Positions 28,954 through 38,422 of a stretch of 64,000 bases of DNA are shown piece after piece. The translations under genes were made by a program, and so were the position numbers. The DNA is from Rhodopseudomonas sp. BR0M22 (GTDB lineage Bacteria; Pseudomonadota; Alphaproteobacteria; Rhizobiales; Xanthobacteraceae): positions 18,463-82,462 of the forward strand of contig NZ_QUMK01000014.1 of assembly GCF_010907035.1 (NCBI RefSeq). The letters run 5' to 3'. Within the stretch, counting starts at the first letter, position 1. Each line of letters begins with the position of its first letter. The notes beneath the pieces were generated by a model. It made no database searches and had not been told where the DNA came from. It saw nothing but the letters and a program-made list of their open reading frames with translations.

Positions 28954-29958
28954 GTGGCCGAAACGCCGGAAAATCCCGTGAATGTGGTGGTGGCCGGCGA
29001 CGAGGGCTCGCCGCGGCTCGACCGCGTGCTGGCGGCGCGCTGCCCCGAGCTGTCGCGGTCGCGGCTGAAGGCGCTGATCCTCGACGGCCGGGTGACGATC
29101 GCCGGCAACCCGGTCCGCGACCCCGCTTATCACGCCTCCCCGGGCGAGACGATCACAATCGACGTGCCGCCGCCGGTGCCGGCCGAGCCGGCCGGCGAGG
29201 CGATCGCGCTCGATATCGTCCATGAGGACGACGACATCATCGTGCTCGACAAGCCGCGCGGGCTGGTGGTCCACCCGGCGGCCGGCCACGAGACCGGAAC
29301 CCTGGTCAACGCCCTGATCGCGCATTGCGGTGCGTCGCTGTCCGGGATCGGCGGGGTGCGGCGGCCGGGGATCGTGCACCGGCTGGACAAAGATACCACC
29401 GGCCTGATGGTCGCGGCCAAGAACGACAAGGCGCATCAGTCCTTGAGCGCGCAATTCGCCGACCACGGTCGCACCGGGGAACTGCGCCGCGGCTACCTCG
29501 CCTTCGTCTGGGGGGTGCCGGGCCGCAAATACGGCACCATCGACGCCCCGATCGACCGCCACCCGCATGCGCGGGAGAAGATGGCGGTGCGCCAGGGCGG
29601 CCGCGAGGCGATCACCCATTGGGAGGTGCTGGAAAGCTTTGCCGGCAAGGACGGCAAGCCGGTCGCGGCGCTGATCGCCTGCCAGCTCGAGACCGGGCGG
29701 ACGCATCAGATCAGGGTCCATCTGGCGCATCTCGGCCATCCGCTGATGGGCGACGATGTCTATGGGCCGCACTTCAAGACCAAGGCGAACCAGCTCGCCC
29801 CGGCGGCGCGAGCCGCGCTGGCTGAGCTCGGGCGGCAGGCGCTGCACGCGTATTTGTTGACGCTGGAGCACCCGTCGAGCGGCGAGGTACTGACCTGGGA
29901 ATCACCCCTGCCGGCCGATCTGGCCCGTCTTCAGGCCGCCTTGATCGCGACGGAATGA
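28954..29958 (+). CDS. rluD: 23S rRNA pseudouridine synthase
   Basis: Converts specific uridines of 23S rRNA helix 69 to pseudouridine. An N-terminal S4 RNA-binding domain (SPRLDRVLAARCPELSRSRLKALI) is followed by the catalytic domain with IVLDKPRGLVVHPAAGH and HRLDKDTTGLMV, the Asp being the nucleophile, and ETGRTHQIRVHL. I chose the GTG at 28954 because GGAAGGT sits 8 bases upstream and the family N-terminus fits; the frame remains open to 28867. 334 residues matches the family. It precedes rpoH by about 220 bases. Confidence 0.93.
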   Translation: MAETPENPVNVVVAGDEGSPRLDRVLAARCPELSRSRLKALILDGRVTIAGNPVRDPAYHASPGETITIDVPPPVPAEPAGEAIALDIVHEDDDIIVLDKPRGLVVHPAAGHETGTLVNALIAHCGASLSGIGGVRRPGIVHRLDKDTTGLMVAAKNDKAHQSLSAQFADHGRTGELRRGYLAFVWGVPGRKYGTIDAPIDRHPHAREKMAVRQGGREAITHWEVLESFAGKDGKPVAALIACQLETGRTHQIRVHLAHLGHPLMGDDVYGPHFKTKANQLAPAARAALAELGRQALHAYLLTLEHPSSGEVLTWESPLPADLARLQAALIATE

Positions 29959-30178
29959 CGCGGCGAAGTCAGAAAACATAAATCATTGCAGCGCGTTGTT
30001 GCGGCGTAACAACGACGTGACAAGACCGTAACTAAACTTGCGCGACTAACCTATTGTATATTGCAGGTGCGTTGGATGAGCCAACGCGGAACATCGCAGG
30101 CCGGTCGGCTTTGACACAGCGGTCTGCCTGCCTGGCCGCCCGCTATCGGGGGCCTGAAACCCAATTGGAGGGCGCTGA

Positions 30179-31078
30179 ATGGCCCGTGCTGCTACGCTCC
30201 CGATTCTCAACGGAGAATCCGGCCTTGCTCGTTACCTTGCGGAAATCCGCAAGTTTCCGATGCTCGAGCCCGAGCAAGAGTACATGCTCGCCAAGCGCTG
30301 GCGCGAACACGGTGATCGCGACGCGGCGCATCAACTCGTCACCAGCCACCTTCGCCTCGTCGCCAAGATCGCGATGGGCTATCGCGGCTATGGCCTGCCG
30401 ATCTCCGAAGTCGTCTCCGAAGGCAACGTCGGCCTGATGCAGGCGGTGAAGCGGTTCGAGCCCGAGAAGGGCTTCCGCCTCGCCACCTACGCGATGTGGT
30501 GGATCAAGGCGTCGATTCAAGAGTACATCCTGCGTTCGTGGTCACTCGTGAAGATGGGTACCACCGCGAACCAGAAGAAGCTGTTCTTCAACCTGCGCAA
30601 GGCGAAGAGCAAGATCTCGGCGCTGGACGAGGGCGATCTGCATCCCGACCAGGTCAAGCTGATCGCGAGCCGCCTCGGCGTCACCGAGCAGGACGTGGTC
30701 GACATGAACCGCCGCCTCGGCGGCGACGCCTCGCTCAACGCGCCGATCCGTGACGACGGCGAGCCGGGCGAATGGCAGGACTGGCTGGTCGATCAGTCGC
30801 CGAGCCAGGAAGCCGTGATGGCCGAGCACGAAGAGCTCGACCAGCGCCGGGCCGCGCTGAATGGCGCGATCCAGGTGCTCAACCCGCGCGAACGGCGGAT
30901 CTTCGAGGCCCGCCGCCTCGCCGACGAGCCGATGACGCTGGAAGACCTCGCCGCCGAGTTCGGCGTGTCGCGCGAGCGCGTGCGCCAGATCGAGGTGCGG
31001 GCGTTCGAGAAGGTGCAGAGCGCCGTCAAGGGCACGATCGCCCGGCAGGAACAGGCGACTCTGGAAGCCGTGCACTAA
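30179..31078 (+). CDS. rpoH: RNA polymerase sigma-32 factor
   Basis: The heat-shock sigma factor directing RNA polymerase to chaperone and protease promoters. The 299-residue protein has region 2 (LVTSHLRLVAKIAMGYRGYGLP, then RLATYAMWWIKASIQEYILRSW), the RpoH-type Q-K-K-L-F-F-N-L-R box (NQKKLFFNLRKAK) and region 4 helix-turn-helix (TLEDLAAEFGVSRERVRQIE). Start ATG follows TTGGAGGGCGCTGA. A strong terminator follows. DnaJ, a typical member of its regulon, is at the far end of this window. Confidence 0.97.
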   Translation: MARAATLPILNGESGLARYLAEIRKFPMLEPEQEYMLAKRWREHGDRDAAHQLVTSHLRLVAKIAMGYRGYGLPISEVVSEGNVGLMQAVKRFEPEKGFRLATYAMWWIKASIQEYILRSWSLVKMGTTANQKKLFFNLRKAKSKISALDEGDLHPDQVKLIASRLGVTEQDVVDMNRRLGGDASLNAPIRDDGEPGEWQDWLVDQSPSQEAVMAEHEELDQRRAALNGAIQVLNPRERRIFEARRLADEPMTLEDLAAEFGVSRERVRQIEVRAFEKVQSAVKGTIARQEQATLEAVH

Positions 31079-31104
31079 TCACGGCGCGCCGCGCTATCAA
31101 CGAC

Positions 31105-31134
31105 AAAACCCCGCCGGGTCCGGCGGGGTTTTTT
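31105..31134 (+). terminator. Rho-independent terminator of rpoH
   Basis: The stem CCCCGCCG-GGTC-CGGCGGGG is preceded by AAAA and followed by six T residues, 27 bases after the rpoH stop. It is the clearest intrinsic terminator in the window. Confidence 0.93.
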
Positions 31135-31180
31135 GTTGCTCGATGATGCGCGGGCGTCATCGGCGGGGCTGCGCTTCGTC

Positions 31181-31543
31181 TCAGCTCCGCGTGGCGGTGC
31201 CCTTGAGCAGGCTGACCTGATTGGTGACCGGATCGGTCACCGCGGTGCGGATCGAGGCGCTGCCGTTGTTGCCGAGCGTGAACTTGGTGTCGCCGACGCG
31301 GAACGAGTTGTCCTTGATCAGAACGTTCTGGTACTTGAGCGTGCCTTCGCTCTGATACTTCACCTGGGCGCGAAAGCCCTGGACGTTCGACACCGTGATG
31401 GCGAACTTCTTGGTGTTCGAATAGGTCCCGCTCCAGGTGCCCTTGTAGGCCTCGGGATCGACGTTCTTATACGGCGTTCGCGACGGATTGAGCAGACCCG
31501 CCTGACTGTAGCCGGTCGCGATCGCGCTCAGGATGTCGCCCAT
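31181..31543 (-). CDS. Hypothetical protein
   Basis: A 120-residue protein starting MGDILSAIATGYSQAGLLNP, with GGAGAG five bases upstream of the chosen ATG; two further in-frame ATGs lie 24 and 42 bases upstream. The sequence is rich in short beta-strand-like segments (KGTWSGTYSNTKKFAITVSNV, QVKYQSEGTLKYQNVLI, FTLGNNGSASIRTAVTD) with many Ser, Thr and Asn, and it resembles a lipocalin- or carbohydrate-binding-like barrel, but I recognise no named family. No signal peptide is seen. Confidence 0.65.
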   Translation of the reverse strand: MGDILSAIATGYSQAGLLNPSRTPYKNVDPEAYKGTWSGTYSNTKKFAITVSNVQGFRAQVKYQSEGTLKYQNVLIKDNSFRVGDTKFTLGNNGSASIRTAVTDPVTNQVSLLKGTATRS

Positions 31544-31672
31544 CGTGCTCTCCGTGCCATGGGACATTCGACGCCCGGACTCCACACCGCTTCGGGTTAA
31601 CGCAGCGTTAAGAATTGGCGGCAGCAGCGCGGGCGCATTGCCGCAGCGCCGGCGATCGGCACCGACCGGGCC

Positions 31673-32566
31673 TCAGTTCACGGCGTTTTCTGCGCCGGCG
31701 CGCGGGCGCACCGGCAGCAGCAGATAGTGCACGCCGTTCTGCTCCGCCTTCGGAAAGCGGCCGGCGCGGATGTTGACCTGGATCGACGGCAGCAGCAGCG
31801 TCGGCGCCTTCAGGGTCGCGTCCCGCTTGGTCCGCATCGCGACGAACTCGTCCTCGGTGACGCCGCCGCGCAGATGCACGTTGCCGTCGCGCTGCGCCTG
31901 AACGGTGGTCTCCCAGACATAGGTGTCGCGGCCCGGCGCCTTGTAGTCGTGGCACATGAACAGCCGGGTCTGCGGCGGCAGCGCCAACAGCTTCTGGATC
32001 GAGCGATAGAGCTGGTGGGCGTCGCCGCCCGGGAAGTCGGCCCGCGCCGTGCCGTAGTCAGGCATGAACAGCGTGTCACCGACGAACACCGCATCGGCGA
32101 TACGATAGGCGATATCGGCCGGCGTATGCCCCGGCGTGTGCATCACGTCGACCTCGAGGCCGCCGATCGTGAACCGCTCGCCGTCCGTGAACAGATGATC
32201 GAAATCGCTGCCGTCGGTGCGCAGATCGTCGGCGTTGAACAGCGGGCGGAAGATCTTCTGCACGTCCTTGATGTGCTCGCCGATCCCGATCTTGGCGCCG
32301 GTCTTCGCCTTGATGTAGGGCGCCCCGGAGAGGTGGTCGGCATGAGCGTGGGTCTCGAGCACCCAGTCGATCGTCAGCCCGGCATCGCGGGCGGCGGCCA
32401 GGATGGTCTCGACCGAGCGGATATCGACCGACCCGTCGCGGTGGTCGAAGTCCAGCACCGGATCGATCACCGCGGCACGGCCGCTCGCAGGATCGGACAC
32501 CAGATAGCTGACCGTGTTGGTCGGCTCGTCGAAGAAGGCACGGATGGCCGGTGAGGGGCTGGTCAC
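31673..32566 (-). CDS. MBL-fold hydrolase, persulfide dioxygenase-like (Blh/ETHE1 group)
   Basis: A 297-residue metallo-beta-lactamase-fold protein. The metal motif THAHADHLSGAPYIK (about 72-86) and the later HTPGHTPADIAY and VGDTLFMPDYG with the bridging Asp are those of the ETHE1/Blh persulfide dioxygenase group, which oxidises glutathione persulfide to sulfite with O2. MCHDYKAPG gives the last His. The divergent neighbour is a TauE/SafE exporter, a natural partner that would expel sulfite; the pair strongly recalls the BigR-regulated blh-tauE sulfide-detoxification set. No bigR is in the window. Confidence 0.82.
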   Translation of the reverse strand: MTSPSPAIRAFFDEPTNTVSYLVSDPASGRAAVIDPVLDFDHRDGSVDIRSVETILAAARDAGLTIDWVLETHAHADHLSGAPYIKAKTGAKIGIGEHIKDVQKIFRPLFNADDLRTDGSDFDHLFTDGERFTIGGLEVDVMHTPGHTPADIAYRIADAVFVGDTLFMPDYGTARADFPGGDAHQLYRSIQKLLALPPQTRLFMCHDYKAPGRDTYVWETTVQAQRDGNVHLRGGVTEDEFVAMRTKRDATLKAPTLLLPSIQVNIRAGRFPKAEQNGVHYLLLPVRPRAGAENAVN

Positions 32567-32586
32567 GAGCGATTGTCCTGATCCGG

Positions 32587-32656
32587 TAGAATGACTATTG
32601 CGCGCGAGTCACATTTATTAGCATATTCTATATGCGCAAGCGCTCATTCATAGAAT
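32587..32656. promoter_or_regulatory. Candidate shared operator, BigR/SqrR-like
   Basis: The short gap between the divergent MBL and TauE genes is A+T-rich and holds GCATA-TTCTA-TATGC (32621-32635), a perfect palindrome. ATTCTAT (32625-32631) is matched in reverse by ATAGAAT (32650-32656), and TAGAAT occurs again at 32587. Such placement and composition suit a repressor that controls both genes; the identity of the repressor is inferred from the gene pair only. Confidence 0.5.
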
Positions 32657-32659
32657 TTC

Positions 32660-33463
32660 ATGCTGCCGAATATCGTCACCTCTGACATCGTCACGGTCGC
32701 CTGCGGCGGCCTGGTCGGCTTCATCCTGGCGCTGATCGGCGGCGGCGGCTCGGTGCTGGCGGTGCCGCTGCTGGTCTACGTAGTCGGGGTGCGCTCGCCG
32801 CACATGGCGATCGGCACCTCGTCGATCGCGGTGGCGATCAGCGCGCTCGCCAACATGCTGTCGCATTGGGCCGCCGGCAATGTGCGCTGGGCCTGCGCGA
32901 TCGTGTTTTCGGCGGCGGGAATCGGCGGCGCGTTCGCGGGCGCCACCATCGCCAAGCAGATCGACGGCCAGAAGCTGCTGATCCTGTTCGGGCTGCTGAT
33001 GATCGTGATCGGCACGCTGATGTCGCGCAAGCGCAGCGGCGGCGGCGATCCGTTGGTGAGGCTGACGCTGGCCAACGCCAAGGCGATGCTGCCGCGGCTG
33101 ATCGGCACCGGGTTCGGCGTCGGACTGCTCGCCGGGTTCTTCGGCATCGGCGGCGGCTTCCTGATCGTGCCGGGCCTGATCCTCGCCACCGGAATGCCGC
33201 TGACCTCGGCGATCGGCACCTCGCTGGTCGCCGTGGTGGCGTTCGGAGCCTCGACGGCGACCAGCTACGCGCTGTCCGGACTGATCGACTGGCGGCTCGC
33301 CGGCACCTTCATCGGCGGCGGCCTGCTCGGCGGCCTGATCGGCATCGGCACCGGCAAGCTGATCGGCGGCCACGACAAGGTGCTGCGCAGCGTGTTTTCC
33401 GTCGTGGTGATCGCGGTCGGCCTGTACGTCTGCTATCGCGGCGCGATGTACTTCCTGGGATAG
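32660..33463 (+). CDS. TauE/SafE-family sulfite/organosulfur exporter
   Basis: A 267-residue membrane protein with 7-8 hydrophobic segments. The two characteristic half-repeats are visible: FILALIGGGGSVLAVPLLVYVVG near residues 21-43 and GFFGIGGGFLIVPGLILATGMP near 155-176, each followed by AIGTS-type motifs. The family exports sulfite, sulfoacetate or related anions. Divergent from the persulfide dioxygenase-like gene with a shared operator candidate, supporting a sulfite-export role. Confidence 0.88.
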   Translation: MLPNIVTSDIVTVACGGLVGFILALIGGGGSVLAVPLLVYVVGVRSPHMAIGTSSIAVAISALANMLSHWAAGNVRWACAIVFSAAGIGGAFAGATIAKQIDGQKLLILFGLLMIVIGTLMSRKRSGGGDPLVRLTLANAKAMLPRLIGTGFGVGLLAGFFGIGGGFLIVPGLILATGMPLTSAIGTSLVAVVAFGASTATSYALSGLIDWRLAGTFIGGGLLGGLIGIGTGKLIGGHDKVLRSVFSVVVIAVGLYVCYRGAMYFLG

Positions 33464-33528
33464 CGCGGGGCGGACGAGGCCGTCCAAGAACACCGCGTCC
33501 TCATGTCGAGGAGCCCGGCAGAGCTGTT

Positions 33529-34404
33529 CTATTTGGCGAACGCCCGCACGACTTCGGCGCCGACATCGGCGATGATTTTGTTCTGCTGATCGCGCGCTAC
33601 CGTTGCGCCGGTGAGATACACGGTGACGATCAGCGGCGCGCGCTGCGGCGGCCATATCACCGCAACGTCATTAGCGGTGCCGCGATCGCCGGTGCCGGTC
33701 TTGTCGCCGACGGTCCAGCCCGTCGGCACGCCGGCGCGCAAGCGCGTGCCGCCCGTGGTGTTGGCTTTCAGCCAAGTGATCAGTTGCGCGCGCGACGCGG
33801 GCGACAACGCATCGCCGAGCGTGAGCGCGCGCAGATCCTGCGCCATCGCCCGCGGCGACGTAGTGTCGCGCGGATCGCCCGGCAGGGCTTCGTTGAGTTC
33901 GGTTTCGATGCGGTCGAGCCGCGTGGTGTCGTCGCCGAGCGAGCGGGCAAACGTGGTGAGACCGGCCGGACCGCCGAAGCTCGCCAGCAACAGATTGCCG
34001 GCTGTGTTGTCGCTCAACGTGATCGCGGCCTCGCACAGCTCGGCGATCGTCATGCCGCCCTCGACGTGTTTCTCGGTCGCCGGCGAATAGGTGACGAGGT
34101 CGGATTTCGCGTAGCTGACCCGGCGGTCGAGGCTTTCCTGCTTGCGGTCGACCCGCGCCAGCACCAGACCGGCTGCCAGCACCTTGAAGGTGCTGCACAT
34201 CGGAAACCGCTCGTCGAGACGATGACCGATCGTGCGACCGCTTGCGGTGTCGAGCACACCGACGCCCAGCCGGCCGCCGCTTTCGGCTTCGAGCCGCGCG
34301 CATGGTTCGGACAATGCCTCGGCTGCCAGCGCGGCAGAGCCGCTGAACAAGCCCAATCCGGCGGCGCCCGCCGCCGCCTTCATCAATTCACGCCGATCGA
34401 TCAT
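33529..34404 (-). CDS. Class A beta-lactamase
   Basis: A 291-residue periplasmic serine hydrolase that opens the beta-lactam ring. The nucleophile motif is CSTFK (S-x-x-K, about residue 70), then SDN (about 131), an omega-loop ETELNEA with the general-base Glu, and KTG in GDKTGTGD (about 233). The N-terminus MIDRRELMKAAAGAAGLGLF has a twin-arginine-like R-R ahead of a hydrophobic stretch, suggesting Tat export. The start ATG at 34404 has only weak upstream pairing. No AmpR-type regulator is adjacent. The gene converges with tauE and is divergent from the 2H-like gene. Confidence 0.93.
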   Translation of the reverse strand: MIDRRELMKAAAGAAGLGLFSGSAALAAEALSEPCARLEAESGGRLGVGVLDTASGRTIGHRLDERFPMCSTFKVLAAGLVLARVDRKQESLDRRVSYAKSDLVTYSPATEKHVEGGMTIAELCEAAITLSDNTAGNLLLASFGGPAGLTTFARSLGDDTTRLDRIETELNEALPGDPRDTTSPRAMAQDLRALTLGDALSPASRAQLITWLKANTTGGTRLRAGVPTGWTVGDKTGTGDRGTANDVAVIWPPQRAPLIVTVYLTGATVARDQQNKIIADVGAEVVRAFAK

Positions 34405-34692
34405 GTATCACCTGCTAAGCGACATTGGCTGCCGTCTATCGAGAGCAAACAAGGCGGTGTTGCGGCCGCCTGGCTATCCATCGCGACAATCGGGCGCACG
34501 CCGTCGGCCGGTCTGCGACAGTGCGCCTCAGGCCACCGCCGAGTGTCTGCAACAGCACTGTCATGCAGCCCCGGTAATTCGCAGCCGATGTCTCGTCATC
34601 GACCGCCCGATGCCGATCGAACGTCGCGCCCGATCGGGGCCGCGCCGGCGCGATCGCATCGTCCCCGTTCCAATCCCGCGAAGGGCCAACTC

Positions 34693-35568
34693 ATGCGCAA
34701 CACTCTGCTGACTTCGATTACTTCCGCGCTACTCGCCGTGGCGATGTCTGCCGGCGTCGCCGCTGCCGCCGACGGCACGATCGACAACAGCGCGTTGTCG
34801 AACTCCGAATTCCGCGATCACGCCCGCACCTTCGGCCTGGTCTACACGCTGCCGCAGAACGTCAACGACGTGCTCGACAACACCATCCGCGGCCCGCTGA
34901 AGGAAAAGCTGCTCAACGCCAAGCTCGACACCGAAGCCCAGATGTTCAACATCCCGCACGTCACCGTGGTGCACGTCCACAACGCCGATCCGGCGACACC
35001 GGAGAAGATGCTGGCGGCGATGCCGAAACTGCCGCCGGTGCTCACCGTCAAACTGAAGACGTTCTACACCACCGAAGCCGCCAAGGGCGCCGGCCGGCCG
35101 TGGTGGTTCGACCTCGGCCTGGTCAAGGAAGGCAAGAGCTTCGACGACATGATGGCGTTCAACACCACCGCCACCGCGGCGCTGACGCCGCTGCGCGACG
35201 GCCCGCTGCCGCGCTGCACCGGCCCGGTCTATGCGGCGATGGGCGACGCCGCCAAGGATCTGGTCCGCACCGTCGGCGTCAGCGGTGTCAACGTCGTCAA
35301 GGACGGCAAGGAGCTGCGCTCGCACAACCCGCACACCACGCTGGTCTACAGCATGGCCAAGTTCACGCCGGAACTGCAGGCGCAGATGAATCAGGCCGCC
35401 AAGGAGTTCAACCAGATCCTCCCGGACGGCATCGACGCCACCTTCAAGACCGTGTCGATCGTCGAGCTCGGCTTCGCCGGCAACGTGCTGCGCGAAGTCT
35501 ATCGGATCAGCCTCGAAGACGGCGCGGTGACGACCGTCGCCACCGGCAAGACCGCGTCGCTGAAGTAA
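34693..35568 (+). CDS. Exported 2H-phosphoesterase-like protein, unknown function
   Basis: A 291-residue protein with a clear signal peptide (MRNTLLTSITSALLAVAMSA, cleavage near AAAA-D). Two H-x-T motifs are present: IPHVTVVHVHN (about residue 96) and NPHTTLVYSMAK (about 219), each within a hydrophobic strand. Paired H-x-[ST] motifs are the catalytic signature of the 2H phosphoesterase superfamily (ligase/cyclic phosphodiesterase types). A periplasmic 2H protein is unusual, and the two motifs are more widely spaced than in small 2H enzymes. Single isolated gene upstream of a strong terminator. I do not recognise a closer family. Confidence 0.6.
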   Translation: MRNTLLTSITSALLAVAMSAGVAAAADGTIDNSALSNSEFRDHARTFGLVYTLPQNVNDVLDNTIRGPLKEKLLNAKLDTEAQMFNIPHVTVVHVHNADPATPEKMLAAMPKLPPVLTVKLKTFYTTEAAKGAGRPWWFDLGLVKEGKSFDDMMAFNTTATAALTPLRDGPLPRCTGPVYAAMGDAAKDLVRTVGVSGVNVVKDGKELRSHNPHTTLVYSMAKFTPELQAQMNQAAKEFNQILPDGIDATFKTVSIVELGFAGNVLREVYRISLEDGAVTTVATGKTASLK

Positions 35569-35596
35569 TCGCCGCCTCCGCGCGCAGCCAATGAGA

Positions 35597-35624
35597 AAGG
35601 GGCGGCCTCGCGAGGCCGCCCCTT
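35597..35624. terminator. Bidirectional terminator between the 2H-like gene and pckA
   Basis: A perfect long stem AAGGGGCGGCCTCG/CGAGGCCGCCCCTT with essentially no loop, 28 bases after the 2H-like stop and 25 bases after the pckA stop on the opposite strand. Short T-rich runs on both sides fit termination for both genes. Confidence 0.8.
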
Positions 35625-35649
35625 GTATTTCGATCGATCGTCGGCGCGC

Positions 35650-37263
35650 TTATTCGGCGGCCATCTTGACGTCCGGCGCGGCGGCGCGGACTTCGGCGTC
35701 GACCTGCGCTTCGAACTTGGCGAAGTTCTTCTGGAACATGCCGACCAGCTTGCGCGCGGTGGTGTCGAACGCCGCCTTGTCGGCCCAGGTCTTCACCGGA
35801 TCGAGGATCTCGCTCGGCACGCCGTGCAGCGAGGTCGGGACCGCGAAGCCGAAATACGGATCGGTGCGGAATTCGACGTTACGCAGGCTGCCGTCGAGCG
35901 CCGCGGTCAGCAGCGCGCGGGTGACCTTGATCGGCATGCGATGGCCGGTGCCGTAGATGCCGCCGGTCCAGCCGGTGTTGACCAGCCAGCAGTCGACATT
36001 GTGCTTGGCGATCAGCTCGCGCAGCATGTTGCCGTACACCGACGGATCGCGCGGCAGGAACGGCGAGCCGAAGCAGGTCGAGAATTCCGGGGTCGGCTCG
36101 GTGACGCCGCGCTCGGTGCCGGCGACCTTGGCGGTGTAGCCCGACAGGAAGTGATACATCGCCTGCGCCGGGGTCAGCTTGGCGATCGGCGGCATCACGC
36201 CGAAGGCGTCGGCGGCGAGCATCACCACGTTCTTCGGCTGGCCGGCGCGGCCGGTCAGCGAGGCGTTCGGGATCGACTCGAGCGGATAGGCCGAGCGGGT
36301 GTTCTCGGTCTTGGAGCCGTCGTCGAAGTCCGGCTTGCGATCGATGTCGCCGAGCACGACGTTCTCGAGCACGGCGCCGAAGCGGGTCGAGGCGGCGTAG
36401 ATTTCCGGCTCGTTCTCGGCCGACAGCTTGATGCACTTGGCGTAGCAGCCGCCTTCGAAGTTGAAGACGCCGTCCTTGCCCCAGCCGTGCTCGTCGTCGC
36501 CGATCAGCGTGCGGTTCGGATCGGCCGACAGCGTGGTCTTGCCGGTGCCGGACAGGCCGAAGAAGATCGCGGTGTCGCCGTTCGGGCCGACGTTGGCCGA
36601 GCAGTGCATCGGCAGCACGCCCTTCTCGGGCAGGTAGTAGTTCAGCGTGGTGAACACGCTCTTCTTCATTTCACCGGCGTACTGAGTGCCGCCGATCAGC
36701 ACGATCTTCCGGGCGAAGTCGATCGCGACGACGTTTTCGGAGCGGCAGCCATGGCGCTTCGGATCAGCGCGGAAGCTCGGCAAATCGATCAGCGTCAGCT
36801 CGGGAACGAAGTTCTCCAGCTCGGCGCGCTCGGGACGGCGCAGCAGCGTGCGGATGAACAGCGAGTGCCAGGCGAGCTCAGTGTAAACGCGGGTCTTGAT
36901 GCGGAAGGTCGGATCGGCGCCGCCGTACAGGTCCTGCGCGAACAGGCTCATGCCTTCGGCGTGCTTGAGAAAGTCCTGATACAGCGTCTCGAACTGCTCG
37001 GCCGTGATCGACTGATTACCACCCCACCACATGGTGTTTTCGGTGGTGGCGTCGCGGACCGTGAACTTGTCCTTCGGGCTGCGGCCGGTGAATACGCCGG
37101 TGTCCGCGACCAGCGCGCCGTCCGACGACAGCACCGCTTCGCCGTTCTTCAGCGCGTGCTCGTAGAGCTGAGGTGCACCGAAGTTCCAGTACACGCCTGT
37201 GAGATTTTTGAGGCCGAATTTGTCGGCGCCGTAGGCACCGTTATGCACGCCCGTCTCTTGCAC
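35650..37263 (-). CDS. pckA: Phosphoenolpyruvate carboxykinase (ATP)
   Basis: Converts oxaloacetate and ATP to PEP, the entry to gluconeogenesis. The 537-residue protein has the phosphate loop [16 protein letters not shown] (P-loop, about 238-253), GDDEHGWG and the metal/substrate block [26 protein letters not shown] chose the GTG at 37263 (giving [15 protein letters not shown]), since AGGAGG lies eight bases upstream and the family starts here; the frame continues 21 codons further. It sits next to the chvI-chvG locus, the arrangement known from rhizobia. Confidence 0.95.
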   Translation of the reverse strand: MQETGVHNGAYGADKFGLKNLTGVYWNFGAPQLYEHALKNGEAVLSSDGALVADTGVFTGRSPKDKFTVRDATTENTMWWGGNQSITAEQFETLYQDFLKHAEGMSLFAQDLYGGADPTFRIKTRVYTELAWHSLFIRTLLRRPERAELENFVPELTLIDLPSFRADPKRHGCRSENVVAIDFARKIVLIGGTQYAGEMKKSVFTTLNYYLPEKGVLPMHCSANVGPNGDTAIFFGLSGTGKTTLSADPNRTLIGDDEHGWGKDGVFNFEGGCYAKCIKLSAENEPEIYAASTRFGAVLENVVLGDIDRKPDFDDGSKTENTRSAYPLESIPNASLTGRAGQPKNVVMLAADAFGVMPPIAKLTPAQAMYHFLSGYTAKVAGTERGVTEPTPEFSTCFGSPFLPRDPSVYGNMLRELIAKHNVDCWLVNTGWTGGIYGTGHRMPIKVTRALLTAALDGSLRNVEFRTDPYFGFAVPTSLHGVPSEILDPVKTWADKAAFDTTARKLVGMFQKNFAKFEAQVDAEVRAAAPDVKMAAE

Positions 37264-37454
37264 GAATAGATCCTCCTGAGGAATCCGCGTTGTCTCGATC
37301 GCGCGATTGCCGCCAACGCGCATCACCGGCCGCGGTAAACAACATTATATACCTGCCGGCTCTGGTGGGGCGACTGAATAGTGGCGAACGAGGGCTTTGC
37401 CAACCCGGCCGGCATTATTTCGTTTACCGCCATGCGACATTGCGCTGGCTCAAG

Positions 37455-38189
37455 TCATTCCGTTTTGCGGGCAATGTCAGCCATGCGTTTCAGCATGTCC
37501 CGCAATGCAACAGGGGTTTCCACGCGTTCTGGAAATTCGAGCCTCAGCGTCGAACGTTCGCATTGCAGATCGAGACCTTCGGGGTCGATCCCGGTGCAGC
37601 GCCAGTCGGCTTCGGCAGCGCCGAGTAGCTGCGTCGCATAGAGATTCATCGTAGCGGGATGATCGGCGTTGATGTGCGCGACCGCGGACGCCTCGGCCTC
37701 CAGCAGCGCGTCGGCGGCGCGCAAGTCGGTCAAGTAACGATCGGGCGCGAGGTCGAGAATTCGTCCAAACCCGGCCACCAGATGCAGTCCCGATGTCTCG
37801 ATCTTGAACAGCGAGAAATCGGTGAAGTCGATGTAGCCCTCGGCGGCCGGATGCGCCGCGAGGTAGCGCCGCCGCCACAGCGGGAGCTGCTCCGGGGACG
37901 CCGGAACGGCGGTGCCGAGCAGCATGATCCGCGCCCCCTCCAGGGGATCGCCCGCGGCGCGCTCGTCGAGCATCAGCGAGACCCGTGGATCGGCCAGGAC
38001 GTTGCGGGTGTGGATCGCCAGCCGCGAAATCAGCAGCAGCGGCGAGCCGTCGGGGTGGCTCGCCAGATTGACCAGCGAGCAATACGGCGCCCCACCGTCC
38101 TCCATCAGGGTCGCCAGCGCCCCTTCCCGGCGCCGGCGAAGCAGTGACTTGGCGAGCTTGGGGGCGCTGAAATCAGGGGTCGGCTGCAT
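37455..38189 (-). CDS. HugZ-like pyridoxamine-phosphate-oxidase fold protein with DUF2470
   Basis: A 244-residue protein combining an N-terminal split-barrel flavin/heme-binding domain ([21 protein letters not shown], then [15 protein letters not shown]) and a C-terminal DUF2470 domain ([19 protein letters not shown]), as in HugZ/HutZ heme-utilisation proteins. The ADHPATM segment is the usual C-terminal signature. A heme-related or FMN-linked role is possible; no heme uptake genes are adjacent. It lies between pckA and chvI, on the pckA strand. Confidence 0.8.
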   Translation of the reverse strand: MQPTPDFSAPKLAKSLLRRRREGALATLMEDGGAPYCSLVNLASHPDGSPLLLISRLAIHTRNVLADPRVSLMLDERAAGDPLEGARIMLLGTAVPASPEQLPLWRRRYLAAHPAAEGYIDFTDFSLFKIETSGLHLVAGFGRILDLAPDRYLTDLRAADALLEAEASAVAHINADHPATMNLYATQLLGAAEADWRCTGIDPEGLDLQCERSTLRLEFPERVETPVALRDMLKRMADIARKTE

Positions 38190-38422
38190 CGAAGACCTGT
38201 CGATTGGGGTTCAGTTCCTGCCAAGGATTGGCATCCCGGGCCCTTTGCAGCCCGAAAAAGCGGCATATATCAGGGCCGGCTTGGCCCGATCGCGCTAATT
38301 CGGAACCGGCCACATTTCAGCCCAGCTTGCATTGCTCGTTGACTGTGCTTTCTGGGCCACCTCACAGCGCGGATCGCCGAATCGTTTCGCTGTCTCGCCA
38401 CGCCGTTTCGGAAAGAAGCTTC

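Noticed and set aside
30020..30070. Sigma-70 or sigma-32 promoter for rpoH
   Set aside because: TATATT and CTTG elements exist but spacing does not fit a consensus; no promoter is annotated.
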